DNA from: Toxoplasma gondii ME49
Lineage: Eukaryota; Apicomplexa; Conoidasida; Eucoccidiorida; Sarcocystidae
Assembly: GCF_000006565.2 (NCBI RefSeq)
Contig: NC_031476.1
Span: forward strand, 4,426,458 to 4,490,457
DNA length: 64,000 bases
Reading direction: 5' to 3'
Shown: positions 26,076 through 36,800 of the stretch, piece by piece
How the letters are laid out: the number at the start of each line of letters is the position of its first letter
Numbering within the stretch: the stretch's first letter is position 1
Notes under the pieces: model-generated
Database searches by the model: none
What the model saw: the letters and a program-made list of their open reading frames with translations, nothing else
Told to the model about the DNA's origin: nothing
Program-made: the position numbers and the translations under genes

Positions 26076-27848
26076 AATGATACACAGAGTGTGTCGATGC
26101 TGTCGAGCTCCTCTAGTGGTGTTGTGTCTCCTGTGAAGGATCGTTGCTTTCGTATGGGGGATATTGCTGAAAGACAGACTCTTCTGGTAAACGGAAAGGG
26201 GGATGCGCGTCTTGTAACTACGGTGACCAGAGACTTCAGGATAAAGTAGGCTTGTTTCTGTTCCCATTAATTGCTTTTACACCTGCTCTTAGACTGCGTG
26301 TGATTTGTGTGGCAGGCGTTTATCAAATTAGTAAACAAATGCCAGGTCAACAATAATTCTATTCGTATATTCCGTACACGCTAACATTAGGTAGGAGACT
26401 ATGAAAGTCCTCGGCGGTTTCAAATACTTCTCTCATCGGGAAAGACTTGTGAAGCATTTAAGGGACTTCGCACTGAAGGGCGTTTTTCCCGTAAATAGCT
26501 ACTGCATGCCGTGATTCAAGAAGAGTGAACGACACCGAAGCAAAAACCATCGCCCGACTACACAAGAATTGCCGCCCGTACCAGTGCAGTCTGGTACTGA
26601 AAACAACACGGCGGACCAGACTGGCGTTTTTTGGTTTTTCTTTCCTGTTGGAGTGGTGTGTACCCCCGCATGGGTGTGCATAACACAATAATTTACGACA
26701 CTAATGGGGTGCAGGGAAACAGCAGTCTCAATTTGCATCAATCATCATGCCGGCTGAGGCCATTAAGGTGTGATGTTGCAGCGAAGGCTCCTCTATGTGG
26801 CAGATCTGGCTAGTGCGTCTCTTATAATTTTTTGTTCTCCCTCAGGAGATAACAGTTCGCAAGTTCGTGATCCAGTTGCTGCGTGACGCAGTTCCTGTGC
26901 ATGCATTCGGTTCGACCTGGTTGTTGGCCGTGAATGGTGAAGGCTGATGTTTGCATGTCGTTGAAATCCTCACTGCTGATGAGGTGGTTGGAGCAGGTGT
27001 TAAGCTGCCCACGTCTGTTCAATGATGGTAGAAGGGGACTCGTCACTGCTGATTTTTCGAGGAACAGTTGCAGCAAATGTTTTCCAAAGAACTCCGAGCT
27101 GACCCCGTATCCGGCGAAGATGAGTGCCAACACGAGGGAGGCGTCGTGAGCGTCTGCCGTTGCCGTCAAAAGCTAGTTGAGAACGGTTCCGGCGCACACG
27201 CGTGGATCAAGAATGACACGCAGCCATAAGCAGGGAGGACTGCGGTAAAATGTAAAAAACGTGGGCGCACGTCCGAACACCAACAAAGGGAGACCGACAG
27301 CACTAAGTAGTAACGACGCTACTTCGATGTGACCCACATGCCGCTGGATTGCGTCATCTGTCACATAATCGTACCGAACGCACCCCACAATTGACACGAG
27401 TTGGAATCGTCGAGCTTCGCGGTCATCAAAGCAATCACGCAAGCTGCCGCGGCTGGTGTTGACGAATTCCCGATTCGATCGCACCACCGGAGGCATTTTT
27501 GAATCTGAACGAATTTTGTGCCAAATGGCCACCGCAGAATGCGGCAAGCACAACTGCCTGAAACACCAAATAAACTAATGCTAACTGGCCCTGCCCTTCT
27601 ATCCCATGCCAGATATACCCGTGACAGACGTTCGCGGAGCCTGCAACAGCGCCAGGCGTTTCCAACCATAGAGGGGCAACGTAGCTCGTAGAGGGAACAC
27701 AGATGGACAGGCGAGCACACCCGTCTTGTCACTGCTCGAGTGTCACGACATCACACGTACCGTGGAGAACCAAACAACGAGCAACAAAACATCTCATTGT
27801 TACCTCGAATAACGGGCCGAGTTCGACCTTACGACTCGAGGACCTCTC
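26076..27848. other. Intergenic region, no gene seen
   Basis: About 1.8 kb between the unidentified gene and the first copy of the duplicated cysteine-repeat gene. It should contain that gene's unique promoter. The part around 26280-26400 is AT-richer than its surroundings. No frame looks coding. Confidence 0.5.
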
Positions 27849-27913
27849 ACTGTGTTTCTGTACTGAAATCGCAAGCGAATCTTTTGCCCTCCACTGTATC
27901 AAGCGGATTCAAG

Positions 27914-29433
27914 ATGAAGGTTGCCAGCGGTTCCGCCATCGTAGGACTCCTGCTCGGAGCCGCAGTCCCAGTTGTGTACGCCGGACCTCATGGCGGTCAC
28001 AGACCCCAGAAGAAAGGAGGATACACCACAACTACCACACTCCCTCCCAATCCAATGGACGTACGAACAGAATGCTTCCAGGTGCCGTACAGTGTCGAAA
28101 AGACATGCTACAAGGACGAGCACATTTCCCGGCCATACACGTGTCCGTCGTCATATTCTGAAGAAGTGTGCAGCACGCAGTTGGCGGAATCTCGCGATGT
28201 GTGCACTCAACTGGTGAAGAAGGAGGTCCAGTACCAGTGTCCGAAGGCAACGAAGCAAACGCTGTGCTCCCAGATCCCGGTGACGTTGAACAAGACATGC
28301 AAGAAGCAAGTCACAAACAAGGTCCCGAGCAGTTGCCCCAAGATTTTGACGGTCCCCGAGTGTGAAATCCAGTCGAGGCCTTCTCAAGACGTGTGCTACG
28401 AGTCTGAGGCGTACACGCAGGAGTACGATTGCTGGGGCTCCGAGCTTCATCGCGAATGCGAAGTGGACATGCGCGTCGTTGACACCCAGTGCAACCGCAT
28501 TGTTGACTCGCCGGTGCTATACGAGTACGAAGATACCGTTGTGGAGAGAGTCTGCTCCACGAAACTCCACACGAAGGAGGGCCAGTGCAAGAAACGATTT
28601 TGACCGAGAAGCATATCCCGTGTCGGAGACGAATNNNNNNNNNNNNNNNNNNNNNNNNNNNNNNNNNNNNNNNNNNNNNNNNNNNNNNNNNNNNNNNNNN
28701 NNNNNNNNNNNNNNNNNNNNNNNNNNNNNNNNNNNNNNNNNNNNNNNNNNNNNNNNNNNNAATCACCGATTTACGTCCCAAGCAGGTGCCAGATACTCAG
28801 TGCACCATGGAGTCGGTCCTCGTCCCCAAGATGTGCTCCCGCAAGATCACCAAGGAAGTGGACGTCCCTTGCCAGGCTCAGTCTCAGCAAGAGGTGTGCC
28901 AGGACGTTCCTCGCAAGATCAGGAAGCAGGGATATAAGTTCGAGAAGAAGAATGAGTCATTCTCTTGCCAGAAGCACGAGTTCGAAGAGCGGTGCTATGA
29001 TGTCAAGAAGCCGGCGAAGAATGTTTGCGCCGCAACCCTCTTCAAAACGGTCGAGAAGCCATGCATGCGCCAGGAGTTCCAGGAGGTGTGCAAGGATGTC
29101 GAGCAGTTGGTTGCGCAGCCCTGTCTTGAGGAGAAGCGCTCCGAAATCGAGGTCCCGTGCCCTGAGCAGAGCATCGAGGAGAAGTGCATTCACGTACCTG
29201 TGTACGAGATGGGAACCTGCTCAACTGTCATTCAAGAAGCAGTCGAAGCGCCGTGCGCGAAACAAGAGCCTGTGTTAAGGTGCGAAGAGAGACCGATGGA
29301 GAGAGCTGGTACTTGCTTCCGCAAGGAGACCATTCAGGTGCCCTACACCTGCTATGAAACCGCCTATGAGGAGAAGTGTGTTCAACTTCCCATCACCGGC
29401 AAACCCCTGCCGCCTCCTGCAAAGAAGCTCTAA
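27914..29433 (+). CDS. Secreted 32-residue cysteine-repeat protein, copy A (interrupted by gap)
   Basis: Intronless. The start MKVASGSAIVGLLLGAAVPVVYA is a clear signal peptide (written here as MKVASGSAIVGL to VVYA), followed by a His/Gly/Thr/Pro-rich linker. The rest is perfectly periodic: C-x10-C-x11-C-x8, 32 residues per unit, with five full units before the gap and six after, ending in a Pro/Lys tail (GKPLPPPAKKL). Unit 5 has Tyr for the third Cys and one later unit has Gly for the second. A run of N (28635-28760) interrupts the gene. Just before it, at about 28590, the frame shifts by one base; the A-run there appears one base short, because the repeat spacing continues exactly in the next frame. 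Function unknown. The regular spacing recalls coccidian oocyst-wall proteins in style only; a disulfide-rich extracellular structural role is inference. Confidence 0.85.
28635..28760. other. Assembly gap (126 N) inside copy A
   Basis: Unsequenced bases within the cysteine-repeat region of copy A. Cysteine spacing across it does not match the 32-residue period, so the length is probably an estimate. Confidence 0.98.
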
Positions 29434-29680
29434 ATTCGCGATGTGGTCTGAGAATGCCAGTGCGTCCGTTCCACCGTAATGCGTAGTGGGTGTAATTGAT
29501 TCGAAACTGTGTTGTGCTCTACTGAAGTGCCCGTAGTCACCCCTGCCAGACAGGAGACTACCAGTTGTCATACGGACTACTCCTGAGATCAATAAAGTAA
29601 ATACGATGAAACGCCTCATGCCTGGAACGCGTTAACTGCTGAGTCGCAAGCCGGCGACGTGAGTTGCAGTTTCTACGCAG

Positions 29681-31209
29681 CAGAGTGGATATTCCGATCC
29701 CTGATTTCTTTGGCATGTTGCGCACTGACGCAGGAAATGTCGAGTGCTGGTAGCAACCCGTTAGATAGTTGGTTTGTTCGTAGTGCCGTAGGCTGTTCGA
29801 CGGGTCGCGGCGCATGCAGTGTTGACATTATTGAGCGAACAGATACACCAGTGTTGGAGACACTTAAAGGGACAGGATACGTAGGTCAGGAAGATTGGAT
29901 CATATCCGTGCAGGTGAGGTAGATGATGCCCTGAAGATTGGAAAATAATATGGCGTCCTCAGATGAAGTTCAGCTAGCTTCAAGCAACATCAGATTAGGA
30001 ATATACTTCGTTGAGGAGAGGGTTGAATGGGCGCAAGTTCTGGGGACCTCATCTTGGCGGCAATGGTATACCCACATAAGGAACAATCCAGAGCGGTGTT
30101 AACTGATAACATCTCTGAGGCCAGGAATCCAATTTGGACCAGAGTCTTGTAGTGTTTGGAACGACAGTGAGAGGCTGACGGGGCTCTGCAGACAAGCGTC
30201 GTCGAAGTCGTGGAATAGCATGGGAATCCATCGCTGCGCTGCCTTGCCTCATAGGGTGACAGCGGCTTCTCTGACAACTCCGGACAACTACAAAACAGCC
30301 AGAAAGCGCACGCGTCTGTAAGGCAAAGAGAACTATTTCCCTCTTCCCAACGTTTGTTCTACGAGAATCCATCCTACCTGTCGTCCGTCTTTTGCCCATA
30401 CGGGGTGGCGCATGCTAGCACTGCGGTACCGGCTGCTTGCACTGAATGCCGTTTTGCTCCGCTTAGTTGCACTATTGTAGCAGCATTATAAGATAAGGTG
30501 TGTCACAGTCAAATGAAGTCGGAATGCTGCTGCTTTCGCGGGTGGCGCGCCTATCCAGGCAAGTGGATACTGCGTTGCGAGCCCACAGAACCACGTGTTG
30601 TTAACCAGAATAACAGAGGATACGAGTCTCGTGTTCGCTGGTACGAGAGTGCAGACTAAGCGGAGAGGACGGTCCCTTCCACGATGCATCCCGATAGGGA
30701 CCAGACCTGCCGTATTCCCAGGGGGCACGCAGGCACTAGGAGAGCAACCCGACAGAGGCAACACGTCCAATCAAAAGAGTGCACTCGTGCTTGCAACTTG
30801 CTCTGTTCGTGTGCGTTTCGACAATTTTTCTTCTGCTGGGCATCCGTCGTCCCCAGTGCCTGATGAGGTTAGCATTCAGGAGTATTCGGCTGTCAGCACC
30901 CCACAGCCACAGCGTGTTTGCGTGCAGGTTTCACCAAACGGTTTTCGGGCACTTCGGTAATAGATTCTTATGTCACTTCGGTAAGGCATTTGCTGGGGGC
31001 CCACTACGTCTGATACACCCAGGTCGATCTGGTGGTACTAGCGGGCAGAGTCGATGATGCAGGCGGCGATCACCAACGAGCACATACGGCTGTACAGACA
31101 GCTGACCACGATGTCGGCGGCTGCCCTCAGGCATGTATGACCGGATTGGAGTGTCAGCCTGATAAGTCACTTTCAATTTGAGTTCGATCTCACGTCTCGG
31201 AGTCTCCTG
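29681..31209. other. Spacer between the duplicated genes
   Basis: About 1.5 kb of sequence unique within the window. It holds the promoter of copy B. No gene seen. The last 30 bp or so before copy B still resemble the sequence before copy A (about 75% over 36 bp). Confidence 0.6.
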
Positions 31210-31274
31210 ACTGTGTTTCTGTACTGAAATCGCAAGCGAATCTTTTGCCCTCCACTGTATCAAGCGGATTCAAG

Positions 31275-32304
31275 ATGAAGGTTGCCAGCGGTTCCGCCAT
31301 CGTAGGACTCCTGCTCGGAGCCGCAGTCCCAGTTGTGTACGCCGGACCTCATGGCGGTCACAGACCCCAGAAGAAAGGAGGATACACCACAACTACCACA
31401 CTCCCTCCCAATCCAATGGACGTACGAACAGAATGCTTCCAGGTGCCGTACAGTGTCGAAAAGACATGCTACAAGGACGAGCACATTTCCCGGCCATACA
31501 CGTGTCCGTCGTCATATTCTGAAGAAGTGTGCAGCACGCAGTTGGCGGAATCTCGCGATGTGTGCACTCAACTGGTGAAGAAGGAGGTCCAGTACCAGTG
31601 TCCGAAGGCAACGAAGCAAACGCTGTGCTCCCAGATCCCGGTGACGTTGAACAAGACATGCAAGAAGCAAGTCACAAACAAGGTCCCGAGCAGTTGCCCC
31701 AAGATTTTGACGGTCCCCGAGTGTGAAATCCAGTCGAGGCCTTCTCAAGACGTGTGCTACGAGTCTGAGGCGTACACGCAGGAGTACGATTGCTGGGGCT
31801 CCGAGCTTCATCGCGAATGCGAAGTGGACATGCGCGTCGTTGACACCCAGTGCAACCGCATTGTTGACTCGCCGGTGCTATACGAGTACGAAGATACCGT
31901 TGTGGAGAGAGTCTGCTCCACGNNNNNNNNNNNNNNNNNNNNAGGAGTTCCAGGAGGTGTGCAAGGATGTCGAGCAGTTGGTTGCGCAGCCCTGTCTTGA
32001 GGAGAAGCGCTCCGAAATCGAGGTCCCGTGCCCTGAGCAGAGCATCGAGGAGAAGTGCATTCACGTACCTGTGTACGAGATGGGAACCTGCTCAACTGTC
32101 ATTCAAGAAGCAGTCGAAGCGCCGTGCGCGAAACAAGAGCCTGTGTTAAGGTGCGAAGAGAGACCGATGGAGAGAGCTGGTACTTGCTTCCGCAAGGAGA
32201 CCATTCAGGTGCCCTACACCTGCTATGAAACCGCCTATGAGGAGAAGTGTGTTCAACTTCCCATCACCGGCAAACCCCTGCCGCCTCCTGCAAAGAAGCT
32301 CTAA
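31275..32304 (+). CDS. Secreted 32-residue cysteine-repeat protein, copy B (collapsed by gap)
   Basis: Same signal peptide, linker and first five 32-residue units (C-x10-C-x11-C-x8) as copy A, and the same C-terminal units and Pro/Lys tail. The sequences are identical wherever both are present. The middle, equivalent to 28562-29071 of copy A, is missing behind a 20-base N run at 31923-31942. The gap size breaks the frame, so the frame shift seen on paper is an assembly effect and not evidence of a pseudogene. Whether the missing part carries the same number of repeats cannot be told. Confidence 0.8.
31923..31942. other. Assembly gap (20 N) inside copy B
   Basis: Nominal-size gap; alignment to copy A indicates that about 510 bp are absent. 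Confidence 0.97.
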
Positions 32305-32551
32305 ATTCGCGATGTGGTCTGAGAATGCCAGTGCGTCCGTTCCACCGTAATGCGTAGTGGGTGTAATTGATTCGAAACTGTGTTGTGCTCTACTGAAGTG
32401 CCCGTAGTCACCCCTGCCAGACAGGAGACTACCAGTTGTCATACGGACTACTCCTGAGATCAATAAAGTAAATACGATGAAACGCCTCATGCCTGGAACG
32501 CGTTAACTGCTGAGTCGCAAGCCGGCGACGTGAGTTGCAGTTTCTACGCAG

Positions 32552-33857
32552 AGGCAGCGCTGACACAGGAGTGCCTAGGTACAGGGTGCGATGCTACGAA
32601 ATGAAATAGCGTTTGTGAAGCACCGGTGGTCGGTTGTGAAAAAGAGCTGGCAGGGGTGGAAGATCAGGTCTAGTTAGGCCCGGGGCAAGGCCTTAATGAA
32701 AACTGGCTTTAGAGCTTTTGCAAAACAGAGCATCTGCGTTACCACAACGGAAAGCAATCTGCCAGGAGTGAGCAGGTTAGCACTCGCGTCCGTCCCCCGC
32801 TTTGGTTTACGGGACACGCGGAACAACTCTCACTGACACGATCTATCTAGCAGGTGACCTCATTTGTTTCAATATGAAAGTCACACCCTCGACCATGCCT
32901 TGAACTCGAATGACGGTACTCGGTTGCTCTTGTTCCCTTGAGTAGGTTCGCAACGAGACGCAGCGAATAATACATTGGATGGGACGGAACCCGATGTCAG
33001 AGCAGTGCTGAAAGGGCGACGTGAAATTGCAGTGGACTGCAATTTTGAGCAGTGACACATATCGTACTGAGAGTAGCCTCAGGCGTTGGTCGGAAGTAGT
33101 CTTGTTGCACAAGCATCGGGTTTGAATTCAGTCCTTAGCTGCCACCATCGCAGCGCGTTTGAGTCACCGAATTTTTATCGGCTTGCACTGTGAGTGCTTG
33201 CTCCTGAACACATGGTGTAAGCAACACACAGGTTGCTCATGTCGCCCTTGATTCATCTGATAAAAATGCTGCCCTTTTTGAACAGGCATCAGAGCAATAC
33301 ACAGGTGCTTCACAATGTAATGCAACTGCCTTGGCCCCACGCCTACTCGACTCACCATGATCTGCATCGCTCGCTCCACCGAGCACGCGCCCGAGAGAAT
33401 CAGATCCGAATAAAGACTGGGACTTGCTACGCCTTCACGATCAACAACCGCGTACTTCAGAACCCTAAAATACAGGGAGGCGTGACACAATCAGTACCGA
33501 AACACCAAACGTCTCCTGATCACGTGTGTGGCATGCAACTCGATGCTACAAAAACATTCTCACTATCAGACACAGTAGTCTCGCAACTATTGTTTGCAAC
33601 TGCTGGCAGGGACAAACTTAGGCCTGGACGCTACCAGAAGGATACATACTTTCCCAACGATGTTAGGTGACTGTATATTTCGCAAAAGGTGACGTCTATC
33701 CATCCTCAGCGGCCTGCTGTCGCTCGCTTCGGCATCTACGAGGTAAGAACCGTGACATGTGGTCTTATTCAAAGTACTGACAAAACGCGTGCAGGCGTGT
33801 CATGTCGCATGCAAAGAAGCGCAAACTGCGGCTTTGGTTTGACACTCTTATGTTCTC
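32552..33857. other. Intergenic region, no gene seen
   Basis: About 1.3 kb between copy B (+) and the 3' end of the large minus-strand gene, so convergent. Frames such as 33233-33670 (+) show no supporting features. Confidence 0.55.
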
Positions 33858-36800
33858 TCACTTCAGCATTTCGTCCGGATTCAGCAACTCCTGCCAATCT
33901 GGTGGTGTCTGCACACCGCCTCCTAGTTCGTCTTTAAACGGCGCTCCGCCGACGGCGCTATTTTGAGTAGCACCTTTGGTGGTCCCAGGAGCCTCGACGT
34001 AGAATGGCCATTGCTCCTGAGTTGCCAGCTTCAGGAGCGTCTGCTGCAGTTCTTGCACTTTCTCTTGCTTTATTGCATCCATTACTGCATCAGCGCCTGA
34101 CTCCTCTCCAGCGCCCTCCATCGATATCCCGTTAGGGTCTGTTGCAGCCGCTCTGACCGCGTTTGCTGCCTCCACAAAAATATCATTCTCTGCTTCAGTA
34201 TGATGGCTGATATTGCTTGCATCGTCCAGCTGTTCGGCTCCCGTTGCTGTGGCGTGCTGCGAGTGGAAAAGGTAGTCATCACCTTTCTCACGGGCTTCCT
34301 CGTATTCTCTTTCAAATTTCGAAAGAGAAACAGCAGCCTCTTTCGCCTTCGCCATCACCTTACTTTGCAGGCTTAGTTCTTGTTCGGAGTTACCTGGCTT
34401 GCCAAGTTCTCTGCATGCAGCTCCTAAGCTTTGCTGCTGTTGCATCAACGAAGGAACCTGAGACGCAAAGTTCATGAGAGACGCGATCGACGGTGGCTTC
34501 TCGGAAAACGATGCAGGCAGTGGCGTGACGCCACGAGTTGACCGCGGGCTCACAGATGGAGGCAGATGTGGCGATCCCGCGCTGGAGAAACAGCCTGAGG
34601 GCGGTGGCGGCGCAAAGTGCTTTTGCTGAGCCTTGCCCGGAGGAAGGTACTGCCAGAGGTGCCGGGCCACAGACGCCGGCGGCGACAGATGAAGCTTCGA
34701 CGGGAAGTCATAACAGGAAGCCGCAAGTAGAATGCATTGCTGCAGAAGAGCGTGTGCGAGAACAGGAAGCGACCGAATGGATCCTGCAAGCTGAGAAGAT
34801 GCAGAAGCAACCGGGGACGCACACCAATAATAAGGGCGCCATGACGTGGTGCATTGACAGCGTCTGATCCTGACGTTGCAACAACATTTCTGATGGCTCC
34901 TCTGGGGGTTTTGCTTGCACGTCTTGGGCCATGGCACAACTTGTAGGACTCTCAGACGTACTCGGATGGTCGGAGGCTCTCTGAAATCCGAGGTGTTTTG
35001 CTGGAAGTCGCTTAGAGCCGGATGATAATTGCTGCCTAGGGAGCGGTCAGCGAGATCTGCACTGAAGGCAATTCTCGTGTCTGGCGGTAAGCGACGGTGG
35101 AAAGCTTTTAGGTTGAAATAGTGGAAGAGGTCTCGCGCCTGAAACAATTAACACACACGTGCAGCTACCCTTATCAGCATAACATGTTGGTGGAAGGGAT
35201 ATCTATCCTTCGTGATCGACTTCACAAAACACCAATCCAGAAGCAATTGAGTACACAAACGAGCGCCCCGCATGGAGTGGCTTCTCACCGCGTCTTCGCG
35301 CTCGCCTCCGTGAAGTCTCGAGAGTTGCTGGCCTCTCTGAACTTCAGCCCGACACACGATGAGCCGCCGCTTCCCTGCCTCGGCCGCCTTCTTCTCCTGC
35401 TCCGTCCCCAGGCAAAGTTGGTCGAGTTCCTCCTTCGAAAAGGTGCCTTTCAAGAGCTGCCTGTCGTAGGTCTGTTGCACCGCATCGCCAAGAAGTTGTT
35501 CGAAGACTTCCGGGCAGTCTCCGCCGTTTTTCGTGACCGCCAGAGCGCGGATCGCCCGCATGCGTCGTGCATGCTCCAACTGGTGATCCACCAGCACCAT
35601 GTCTGTGAGGAAATCTGCCGTCTGCTTATGTAAGAGGGAGGAGAACTGGCGTTCGCGGTGACGGCCTGTCTCCGACATCTCCGCTTCAGACGGCGCGAGA
35701 GCGCTCACTGGCGGAGACAATCGAGAAAGGAACGCCGGCGAGTTTATGCACTCGTCCGAGTGGACAGGGCTTTTGGTCGCAGTTTCTCGAAGCCGGAGCC
35801 GGAATGCCGCTTCCGCCGCCTAAGACACACAGCATGAGTTTGACAAAACACATCGTTCTGTTCTGACGTCCATTGAAAACCCAGCACGCTCGTCTCGAAT
35901 TGGCCTGTCTCCAAGAACTTTGGGCGTGCATAGTGCTCCCCTGACTTACGTCTTTCATTCGCTTCTCGCCCGCCTTGACCATCCATAAGCTGATCGCGTC
36001 TTCGCGTTTCCGCTCCTCTTCGCTTAGCACTTCCGGGCCACTCGCTGCAGCACCCGCCGCCGCCGCGGCCTCAAATTTCGCTCCGCCCCAGAGCGCGTAC
36101 GTCGCGGCTCTGGCCAGACTCTTGCCGTCCGTCCAGTGTCTGTACAACTCAGGAAACATGCCCTGGCGTTCGGTTTCCGCGGCCTGCTCGCCAGTGCCTG
36201 CGCGTGCCACTGCCGCTGCTGCCTCCGCCGCAGTTAACGGCTTTTCGGTCGTGGGGCCAACATCCTTGCCATATCGCTGCTCATCGTCATCGTCGTCGTC
36301 GTCGCGGCCGCCACGGAACCGCGAAAGCTCGTCCGAGGCCGCCGACGCATCGTAGTCGACCCCTTTTTGCAGCTTCCCGGCGGTTTCGGCAGCACTGCGA
36401 TACGGACAAGTCGTGTAGGGATCGTAGTGGAGGGGAACGTGGGTCGCTGGAAATGCATGCGGTAGCCTTGGAGACGAGCGTCGCACGAGACGCTTCAGCA
36501 GAGACGCCGCGCGAACAGGAGACAAGCCGTTGGACACCAGGCGTGCAAAGAGAGATGAAGGAACACTCGCACCCGGCCCCGGGCTCTGTGAGACAATTGC
36601 ATAGCACGCGAGACGCACAGAAGAAGACAGGCAGTTAGAGGGAAGATGGGCAGGGACGCAAAGGACCGAGGGACGTCGGAGACGTGGAGGGGAACCGACG
36701 GTCACGGGGAAGAATGCCGACAGACTGAAACGCATAGTCGACTTGAACGCGATAGGCCACAAAACACGCAAGACACGAGTCTTCCGCCTCCAATTAGTTG

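Larger units (their letters stand above)
27849..29680 (+). repeat. Direct duplication, copy 1 (cysteine-repeat gene)
   Basis: The block from 27849 to 29680 recurs at 31210-32551, in the same orientation. It covers 65 bp before the ATG, the whole gene, and about 247 bp after the stop with an AATAAA at 29591. Frames on both strands are identical between the copies wherever both are sequenced. Confidence 0.92.
31210..32551 (+). repeat. Direct duplication, copy 2 (cysteine-repeat gene)
   Basis: Matches 27849-29680 with offset 3361 before the gap and 2871 after it. The 20-N gap therefore replaces about 510 bp if the copies are the same length. AATAAA lies at 32462. Confidence 0.92.

Noticed and set aside
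26280..26400. AT-rich stretch considered as an organelle DNA insertion
   Set aside because: I could not match it to any organelle gene by reading; a search against the mitochondrial and apicoplast genomes would be needed.
27740..27913. Upstream in-frame extension of cysteine-repeat copy A
   Set aside because: The extension is not shared by copy B beyond the duplicated block, and the Met at 27914 begins a clear signal peptide.
33233..33670. 145-codon + frame after copy B
   Set aside because: No signal, domain, repeat or splice pattern; length is within chance for this composition.
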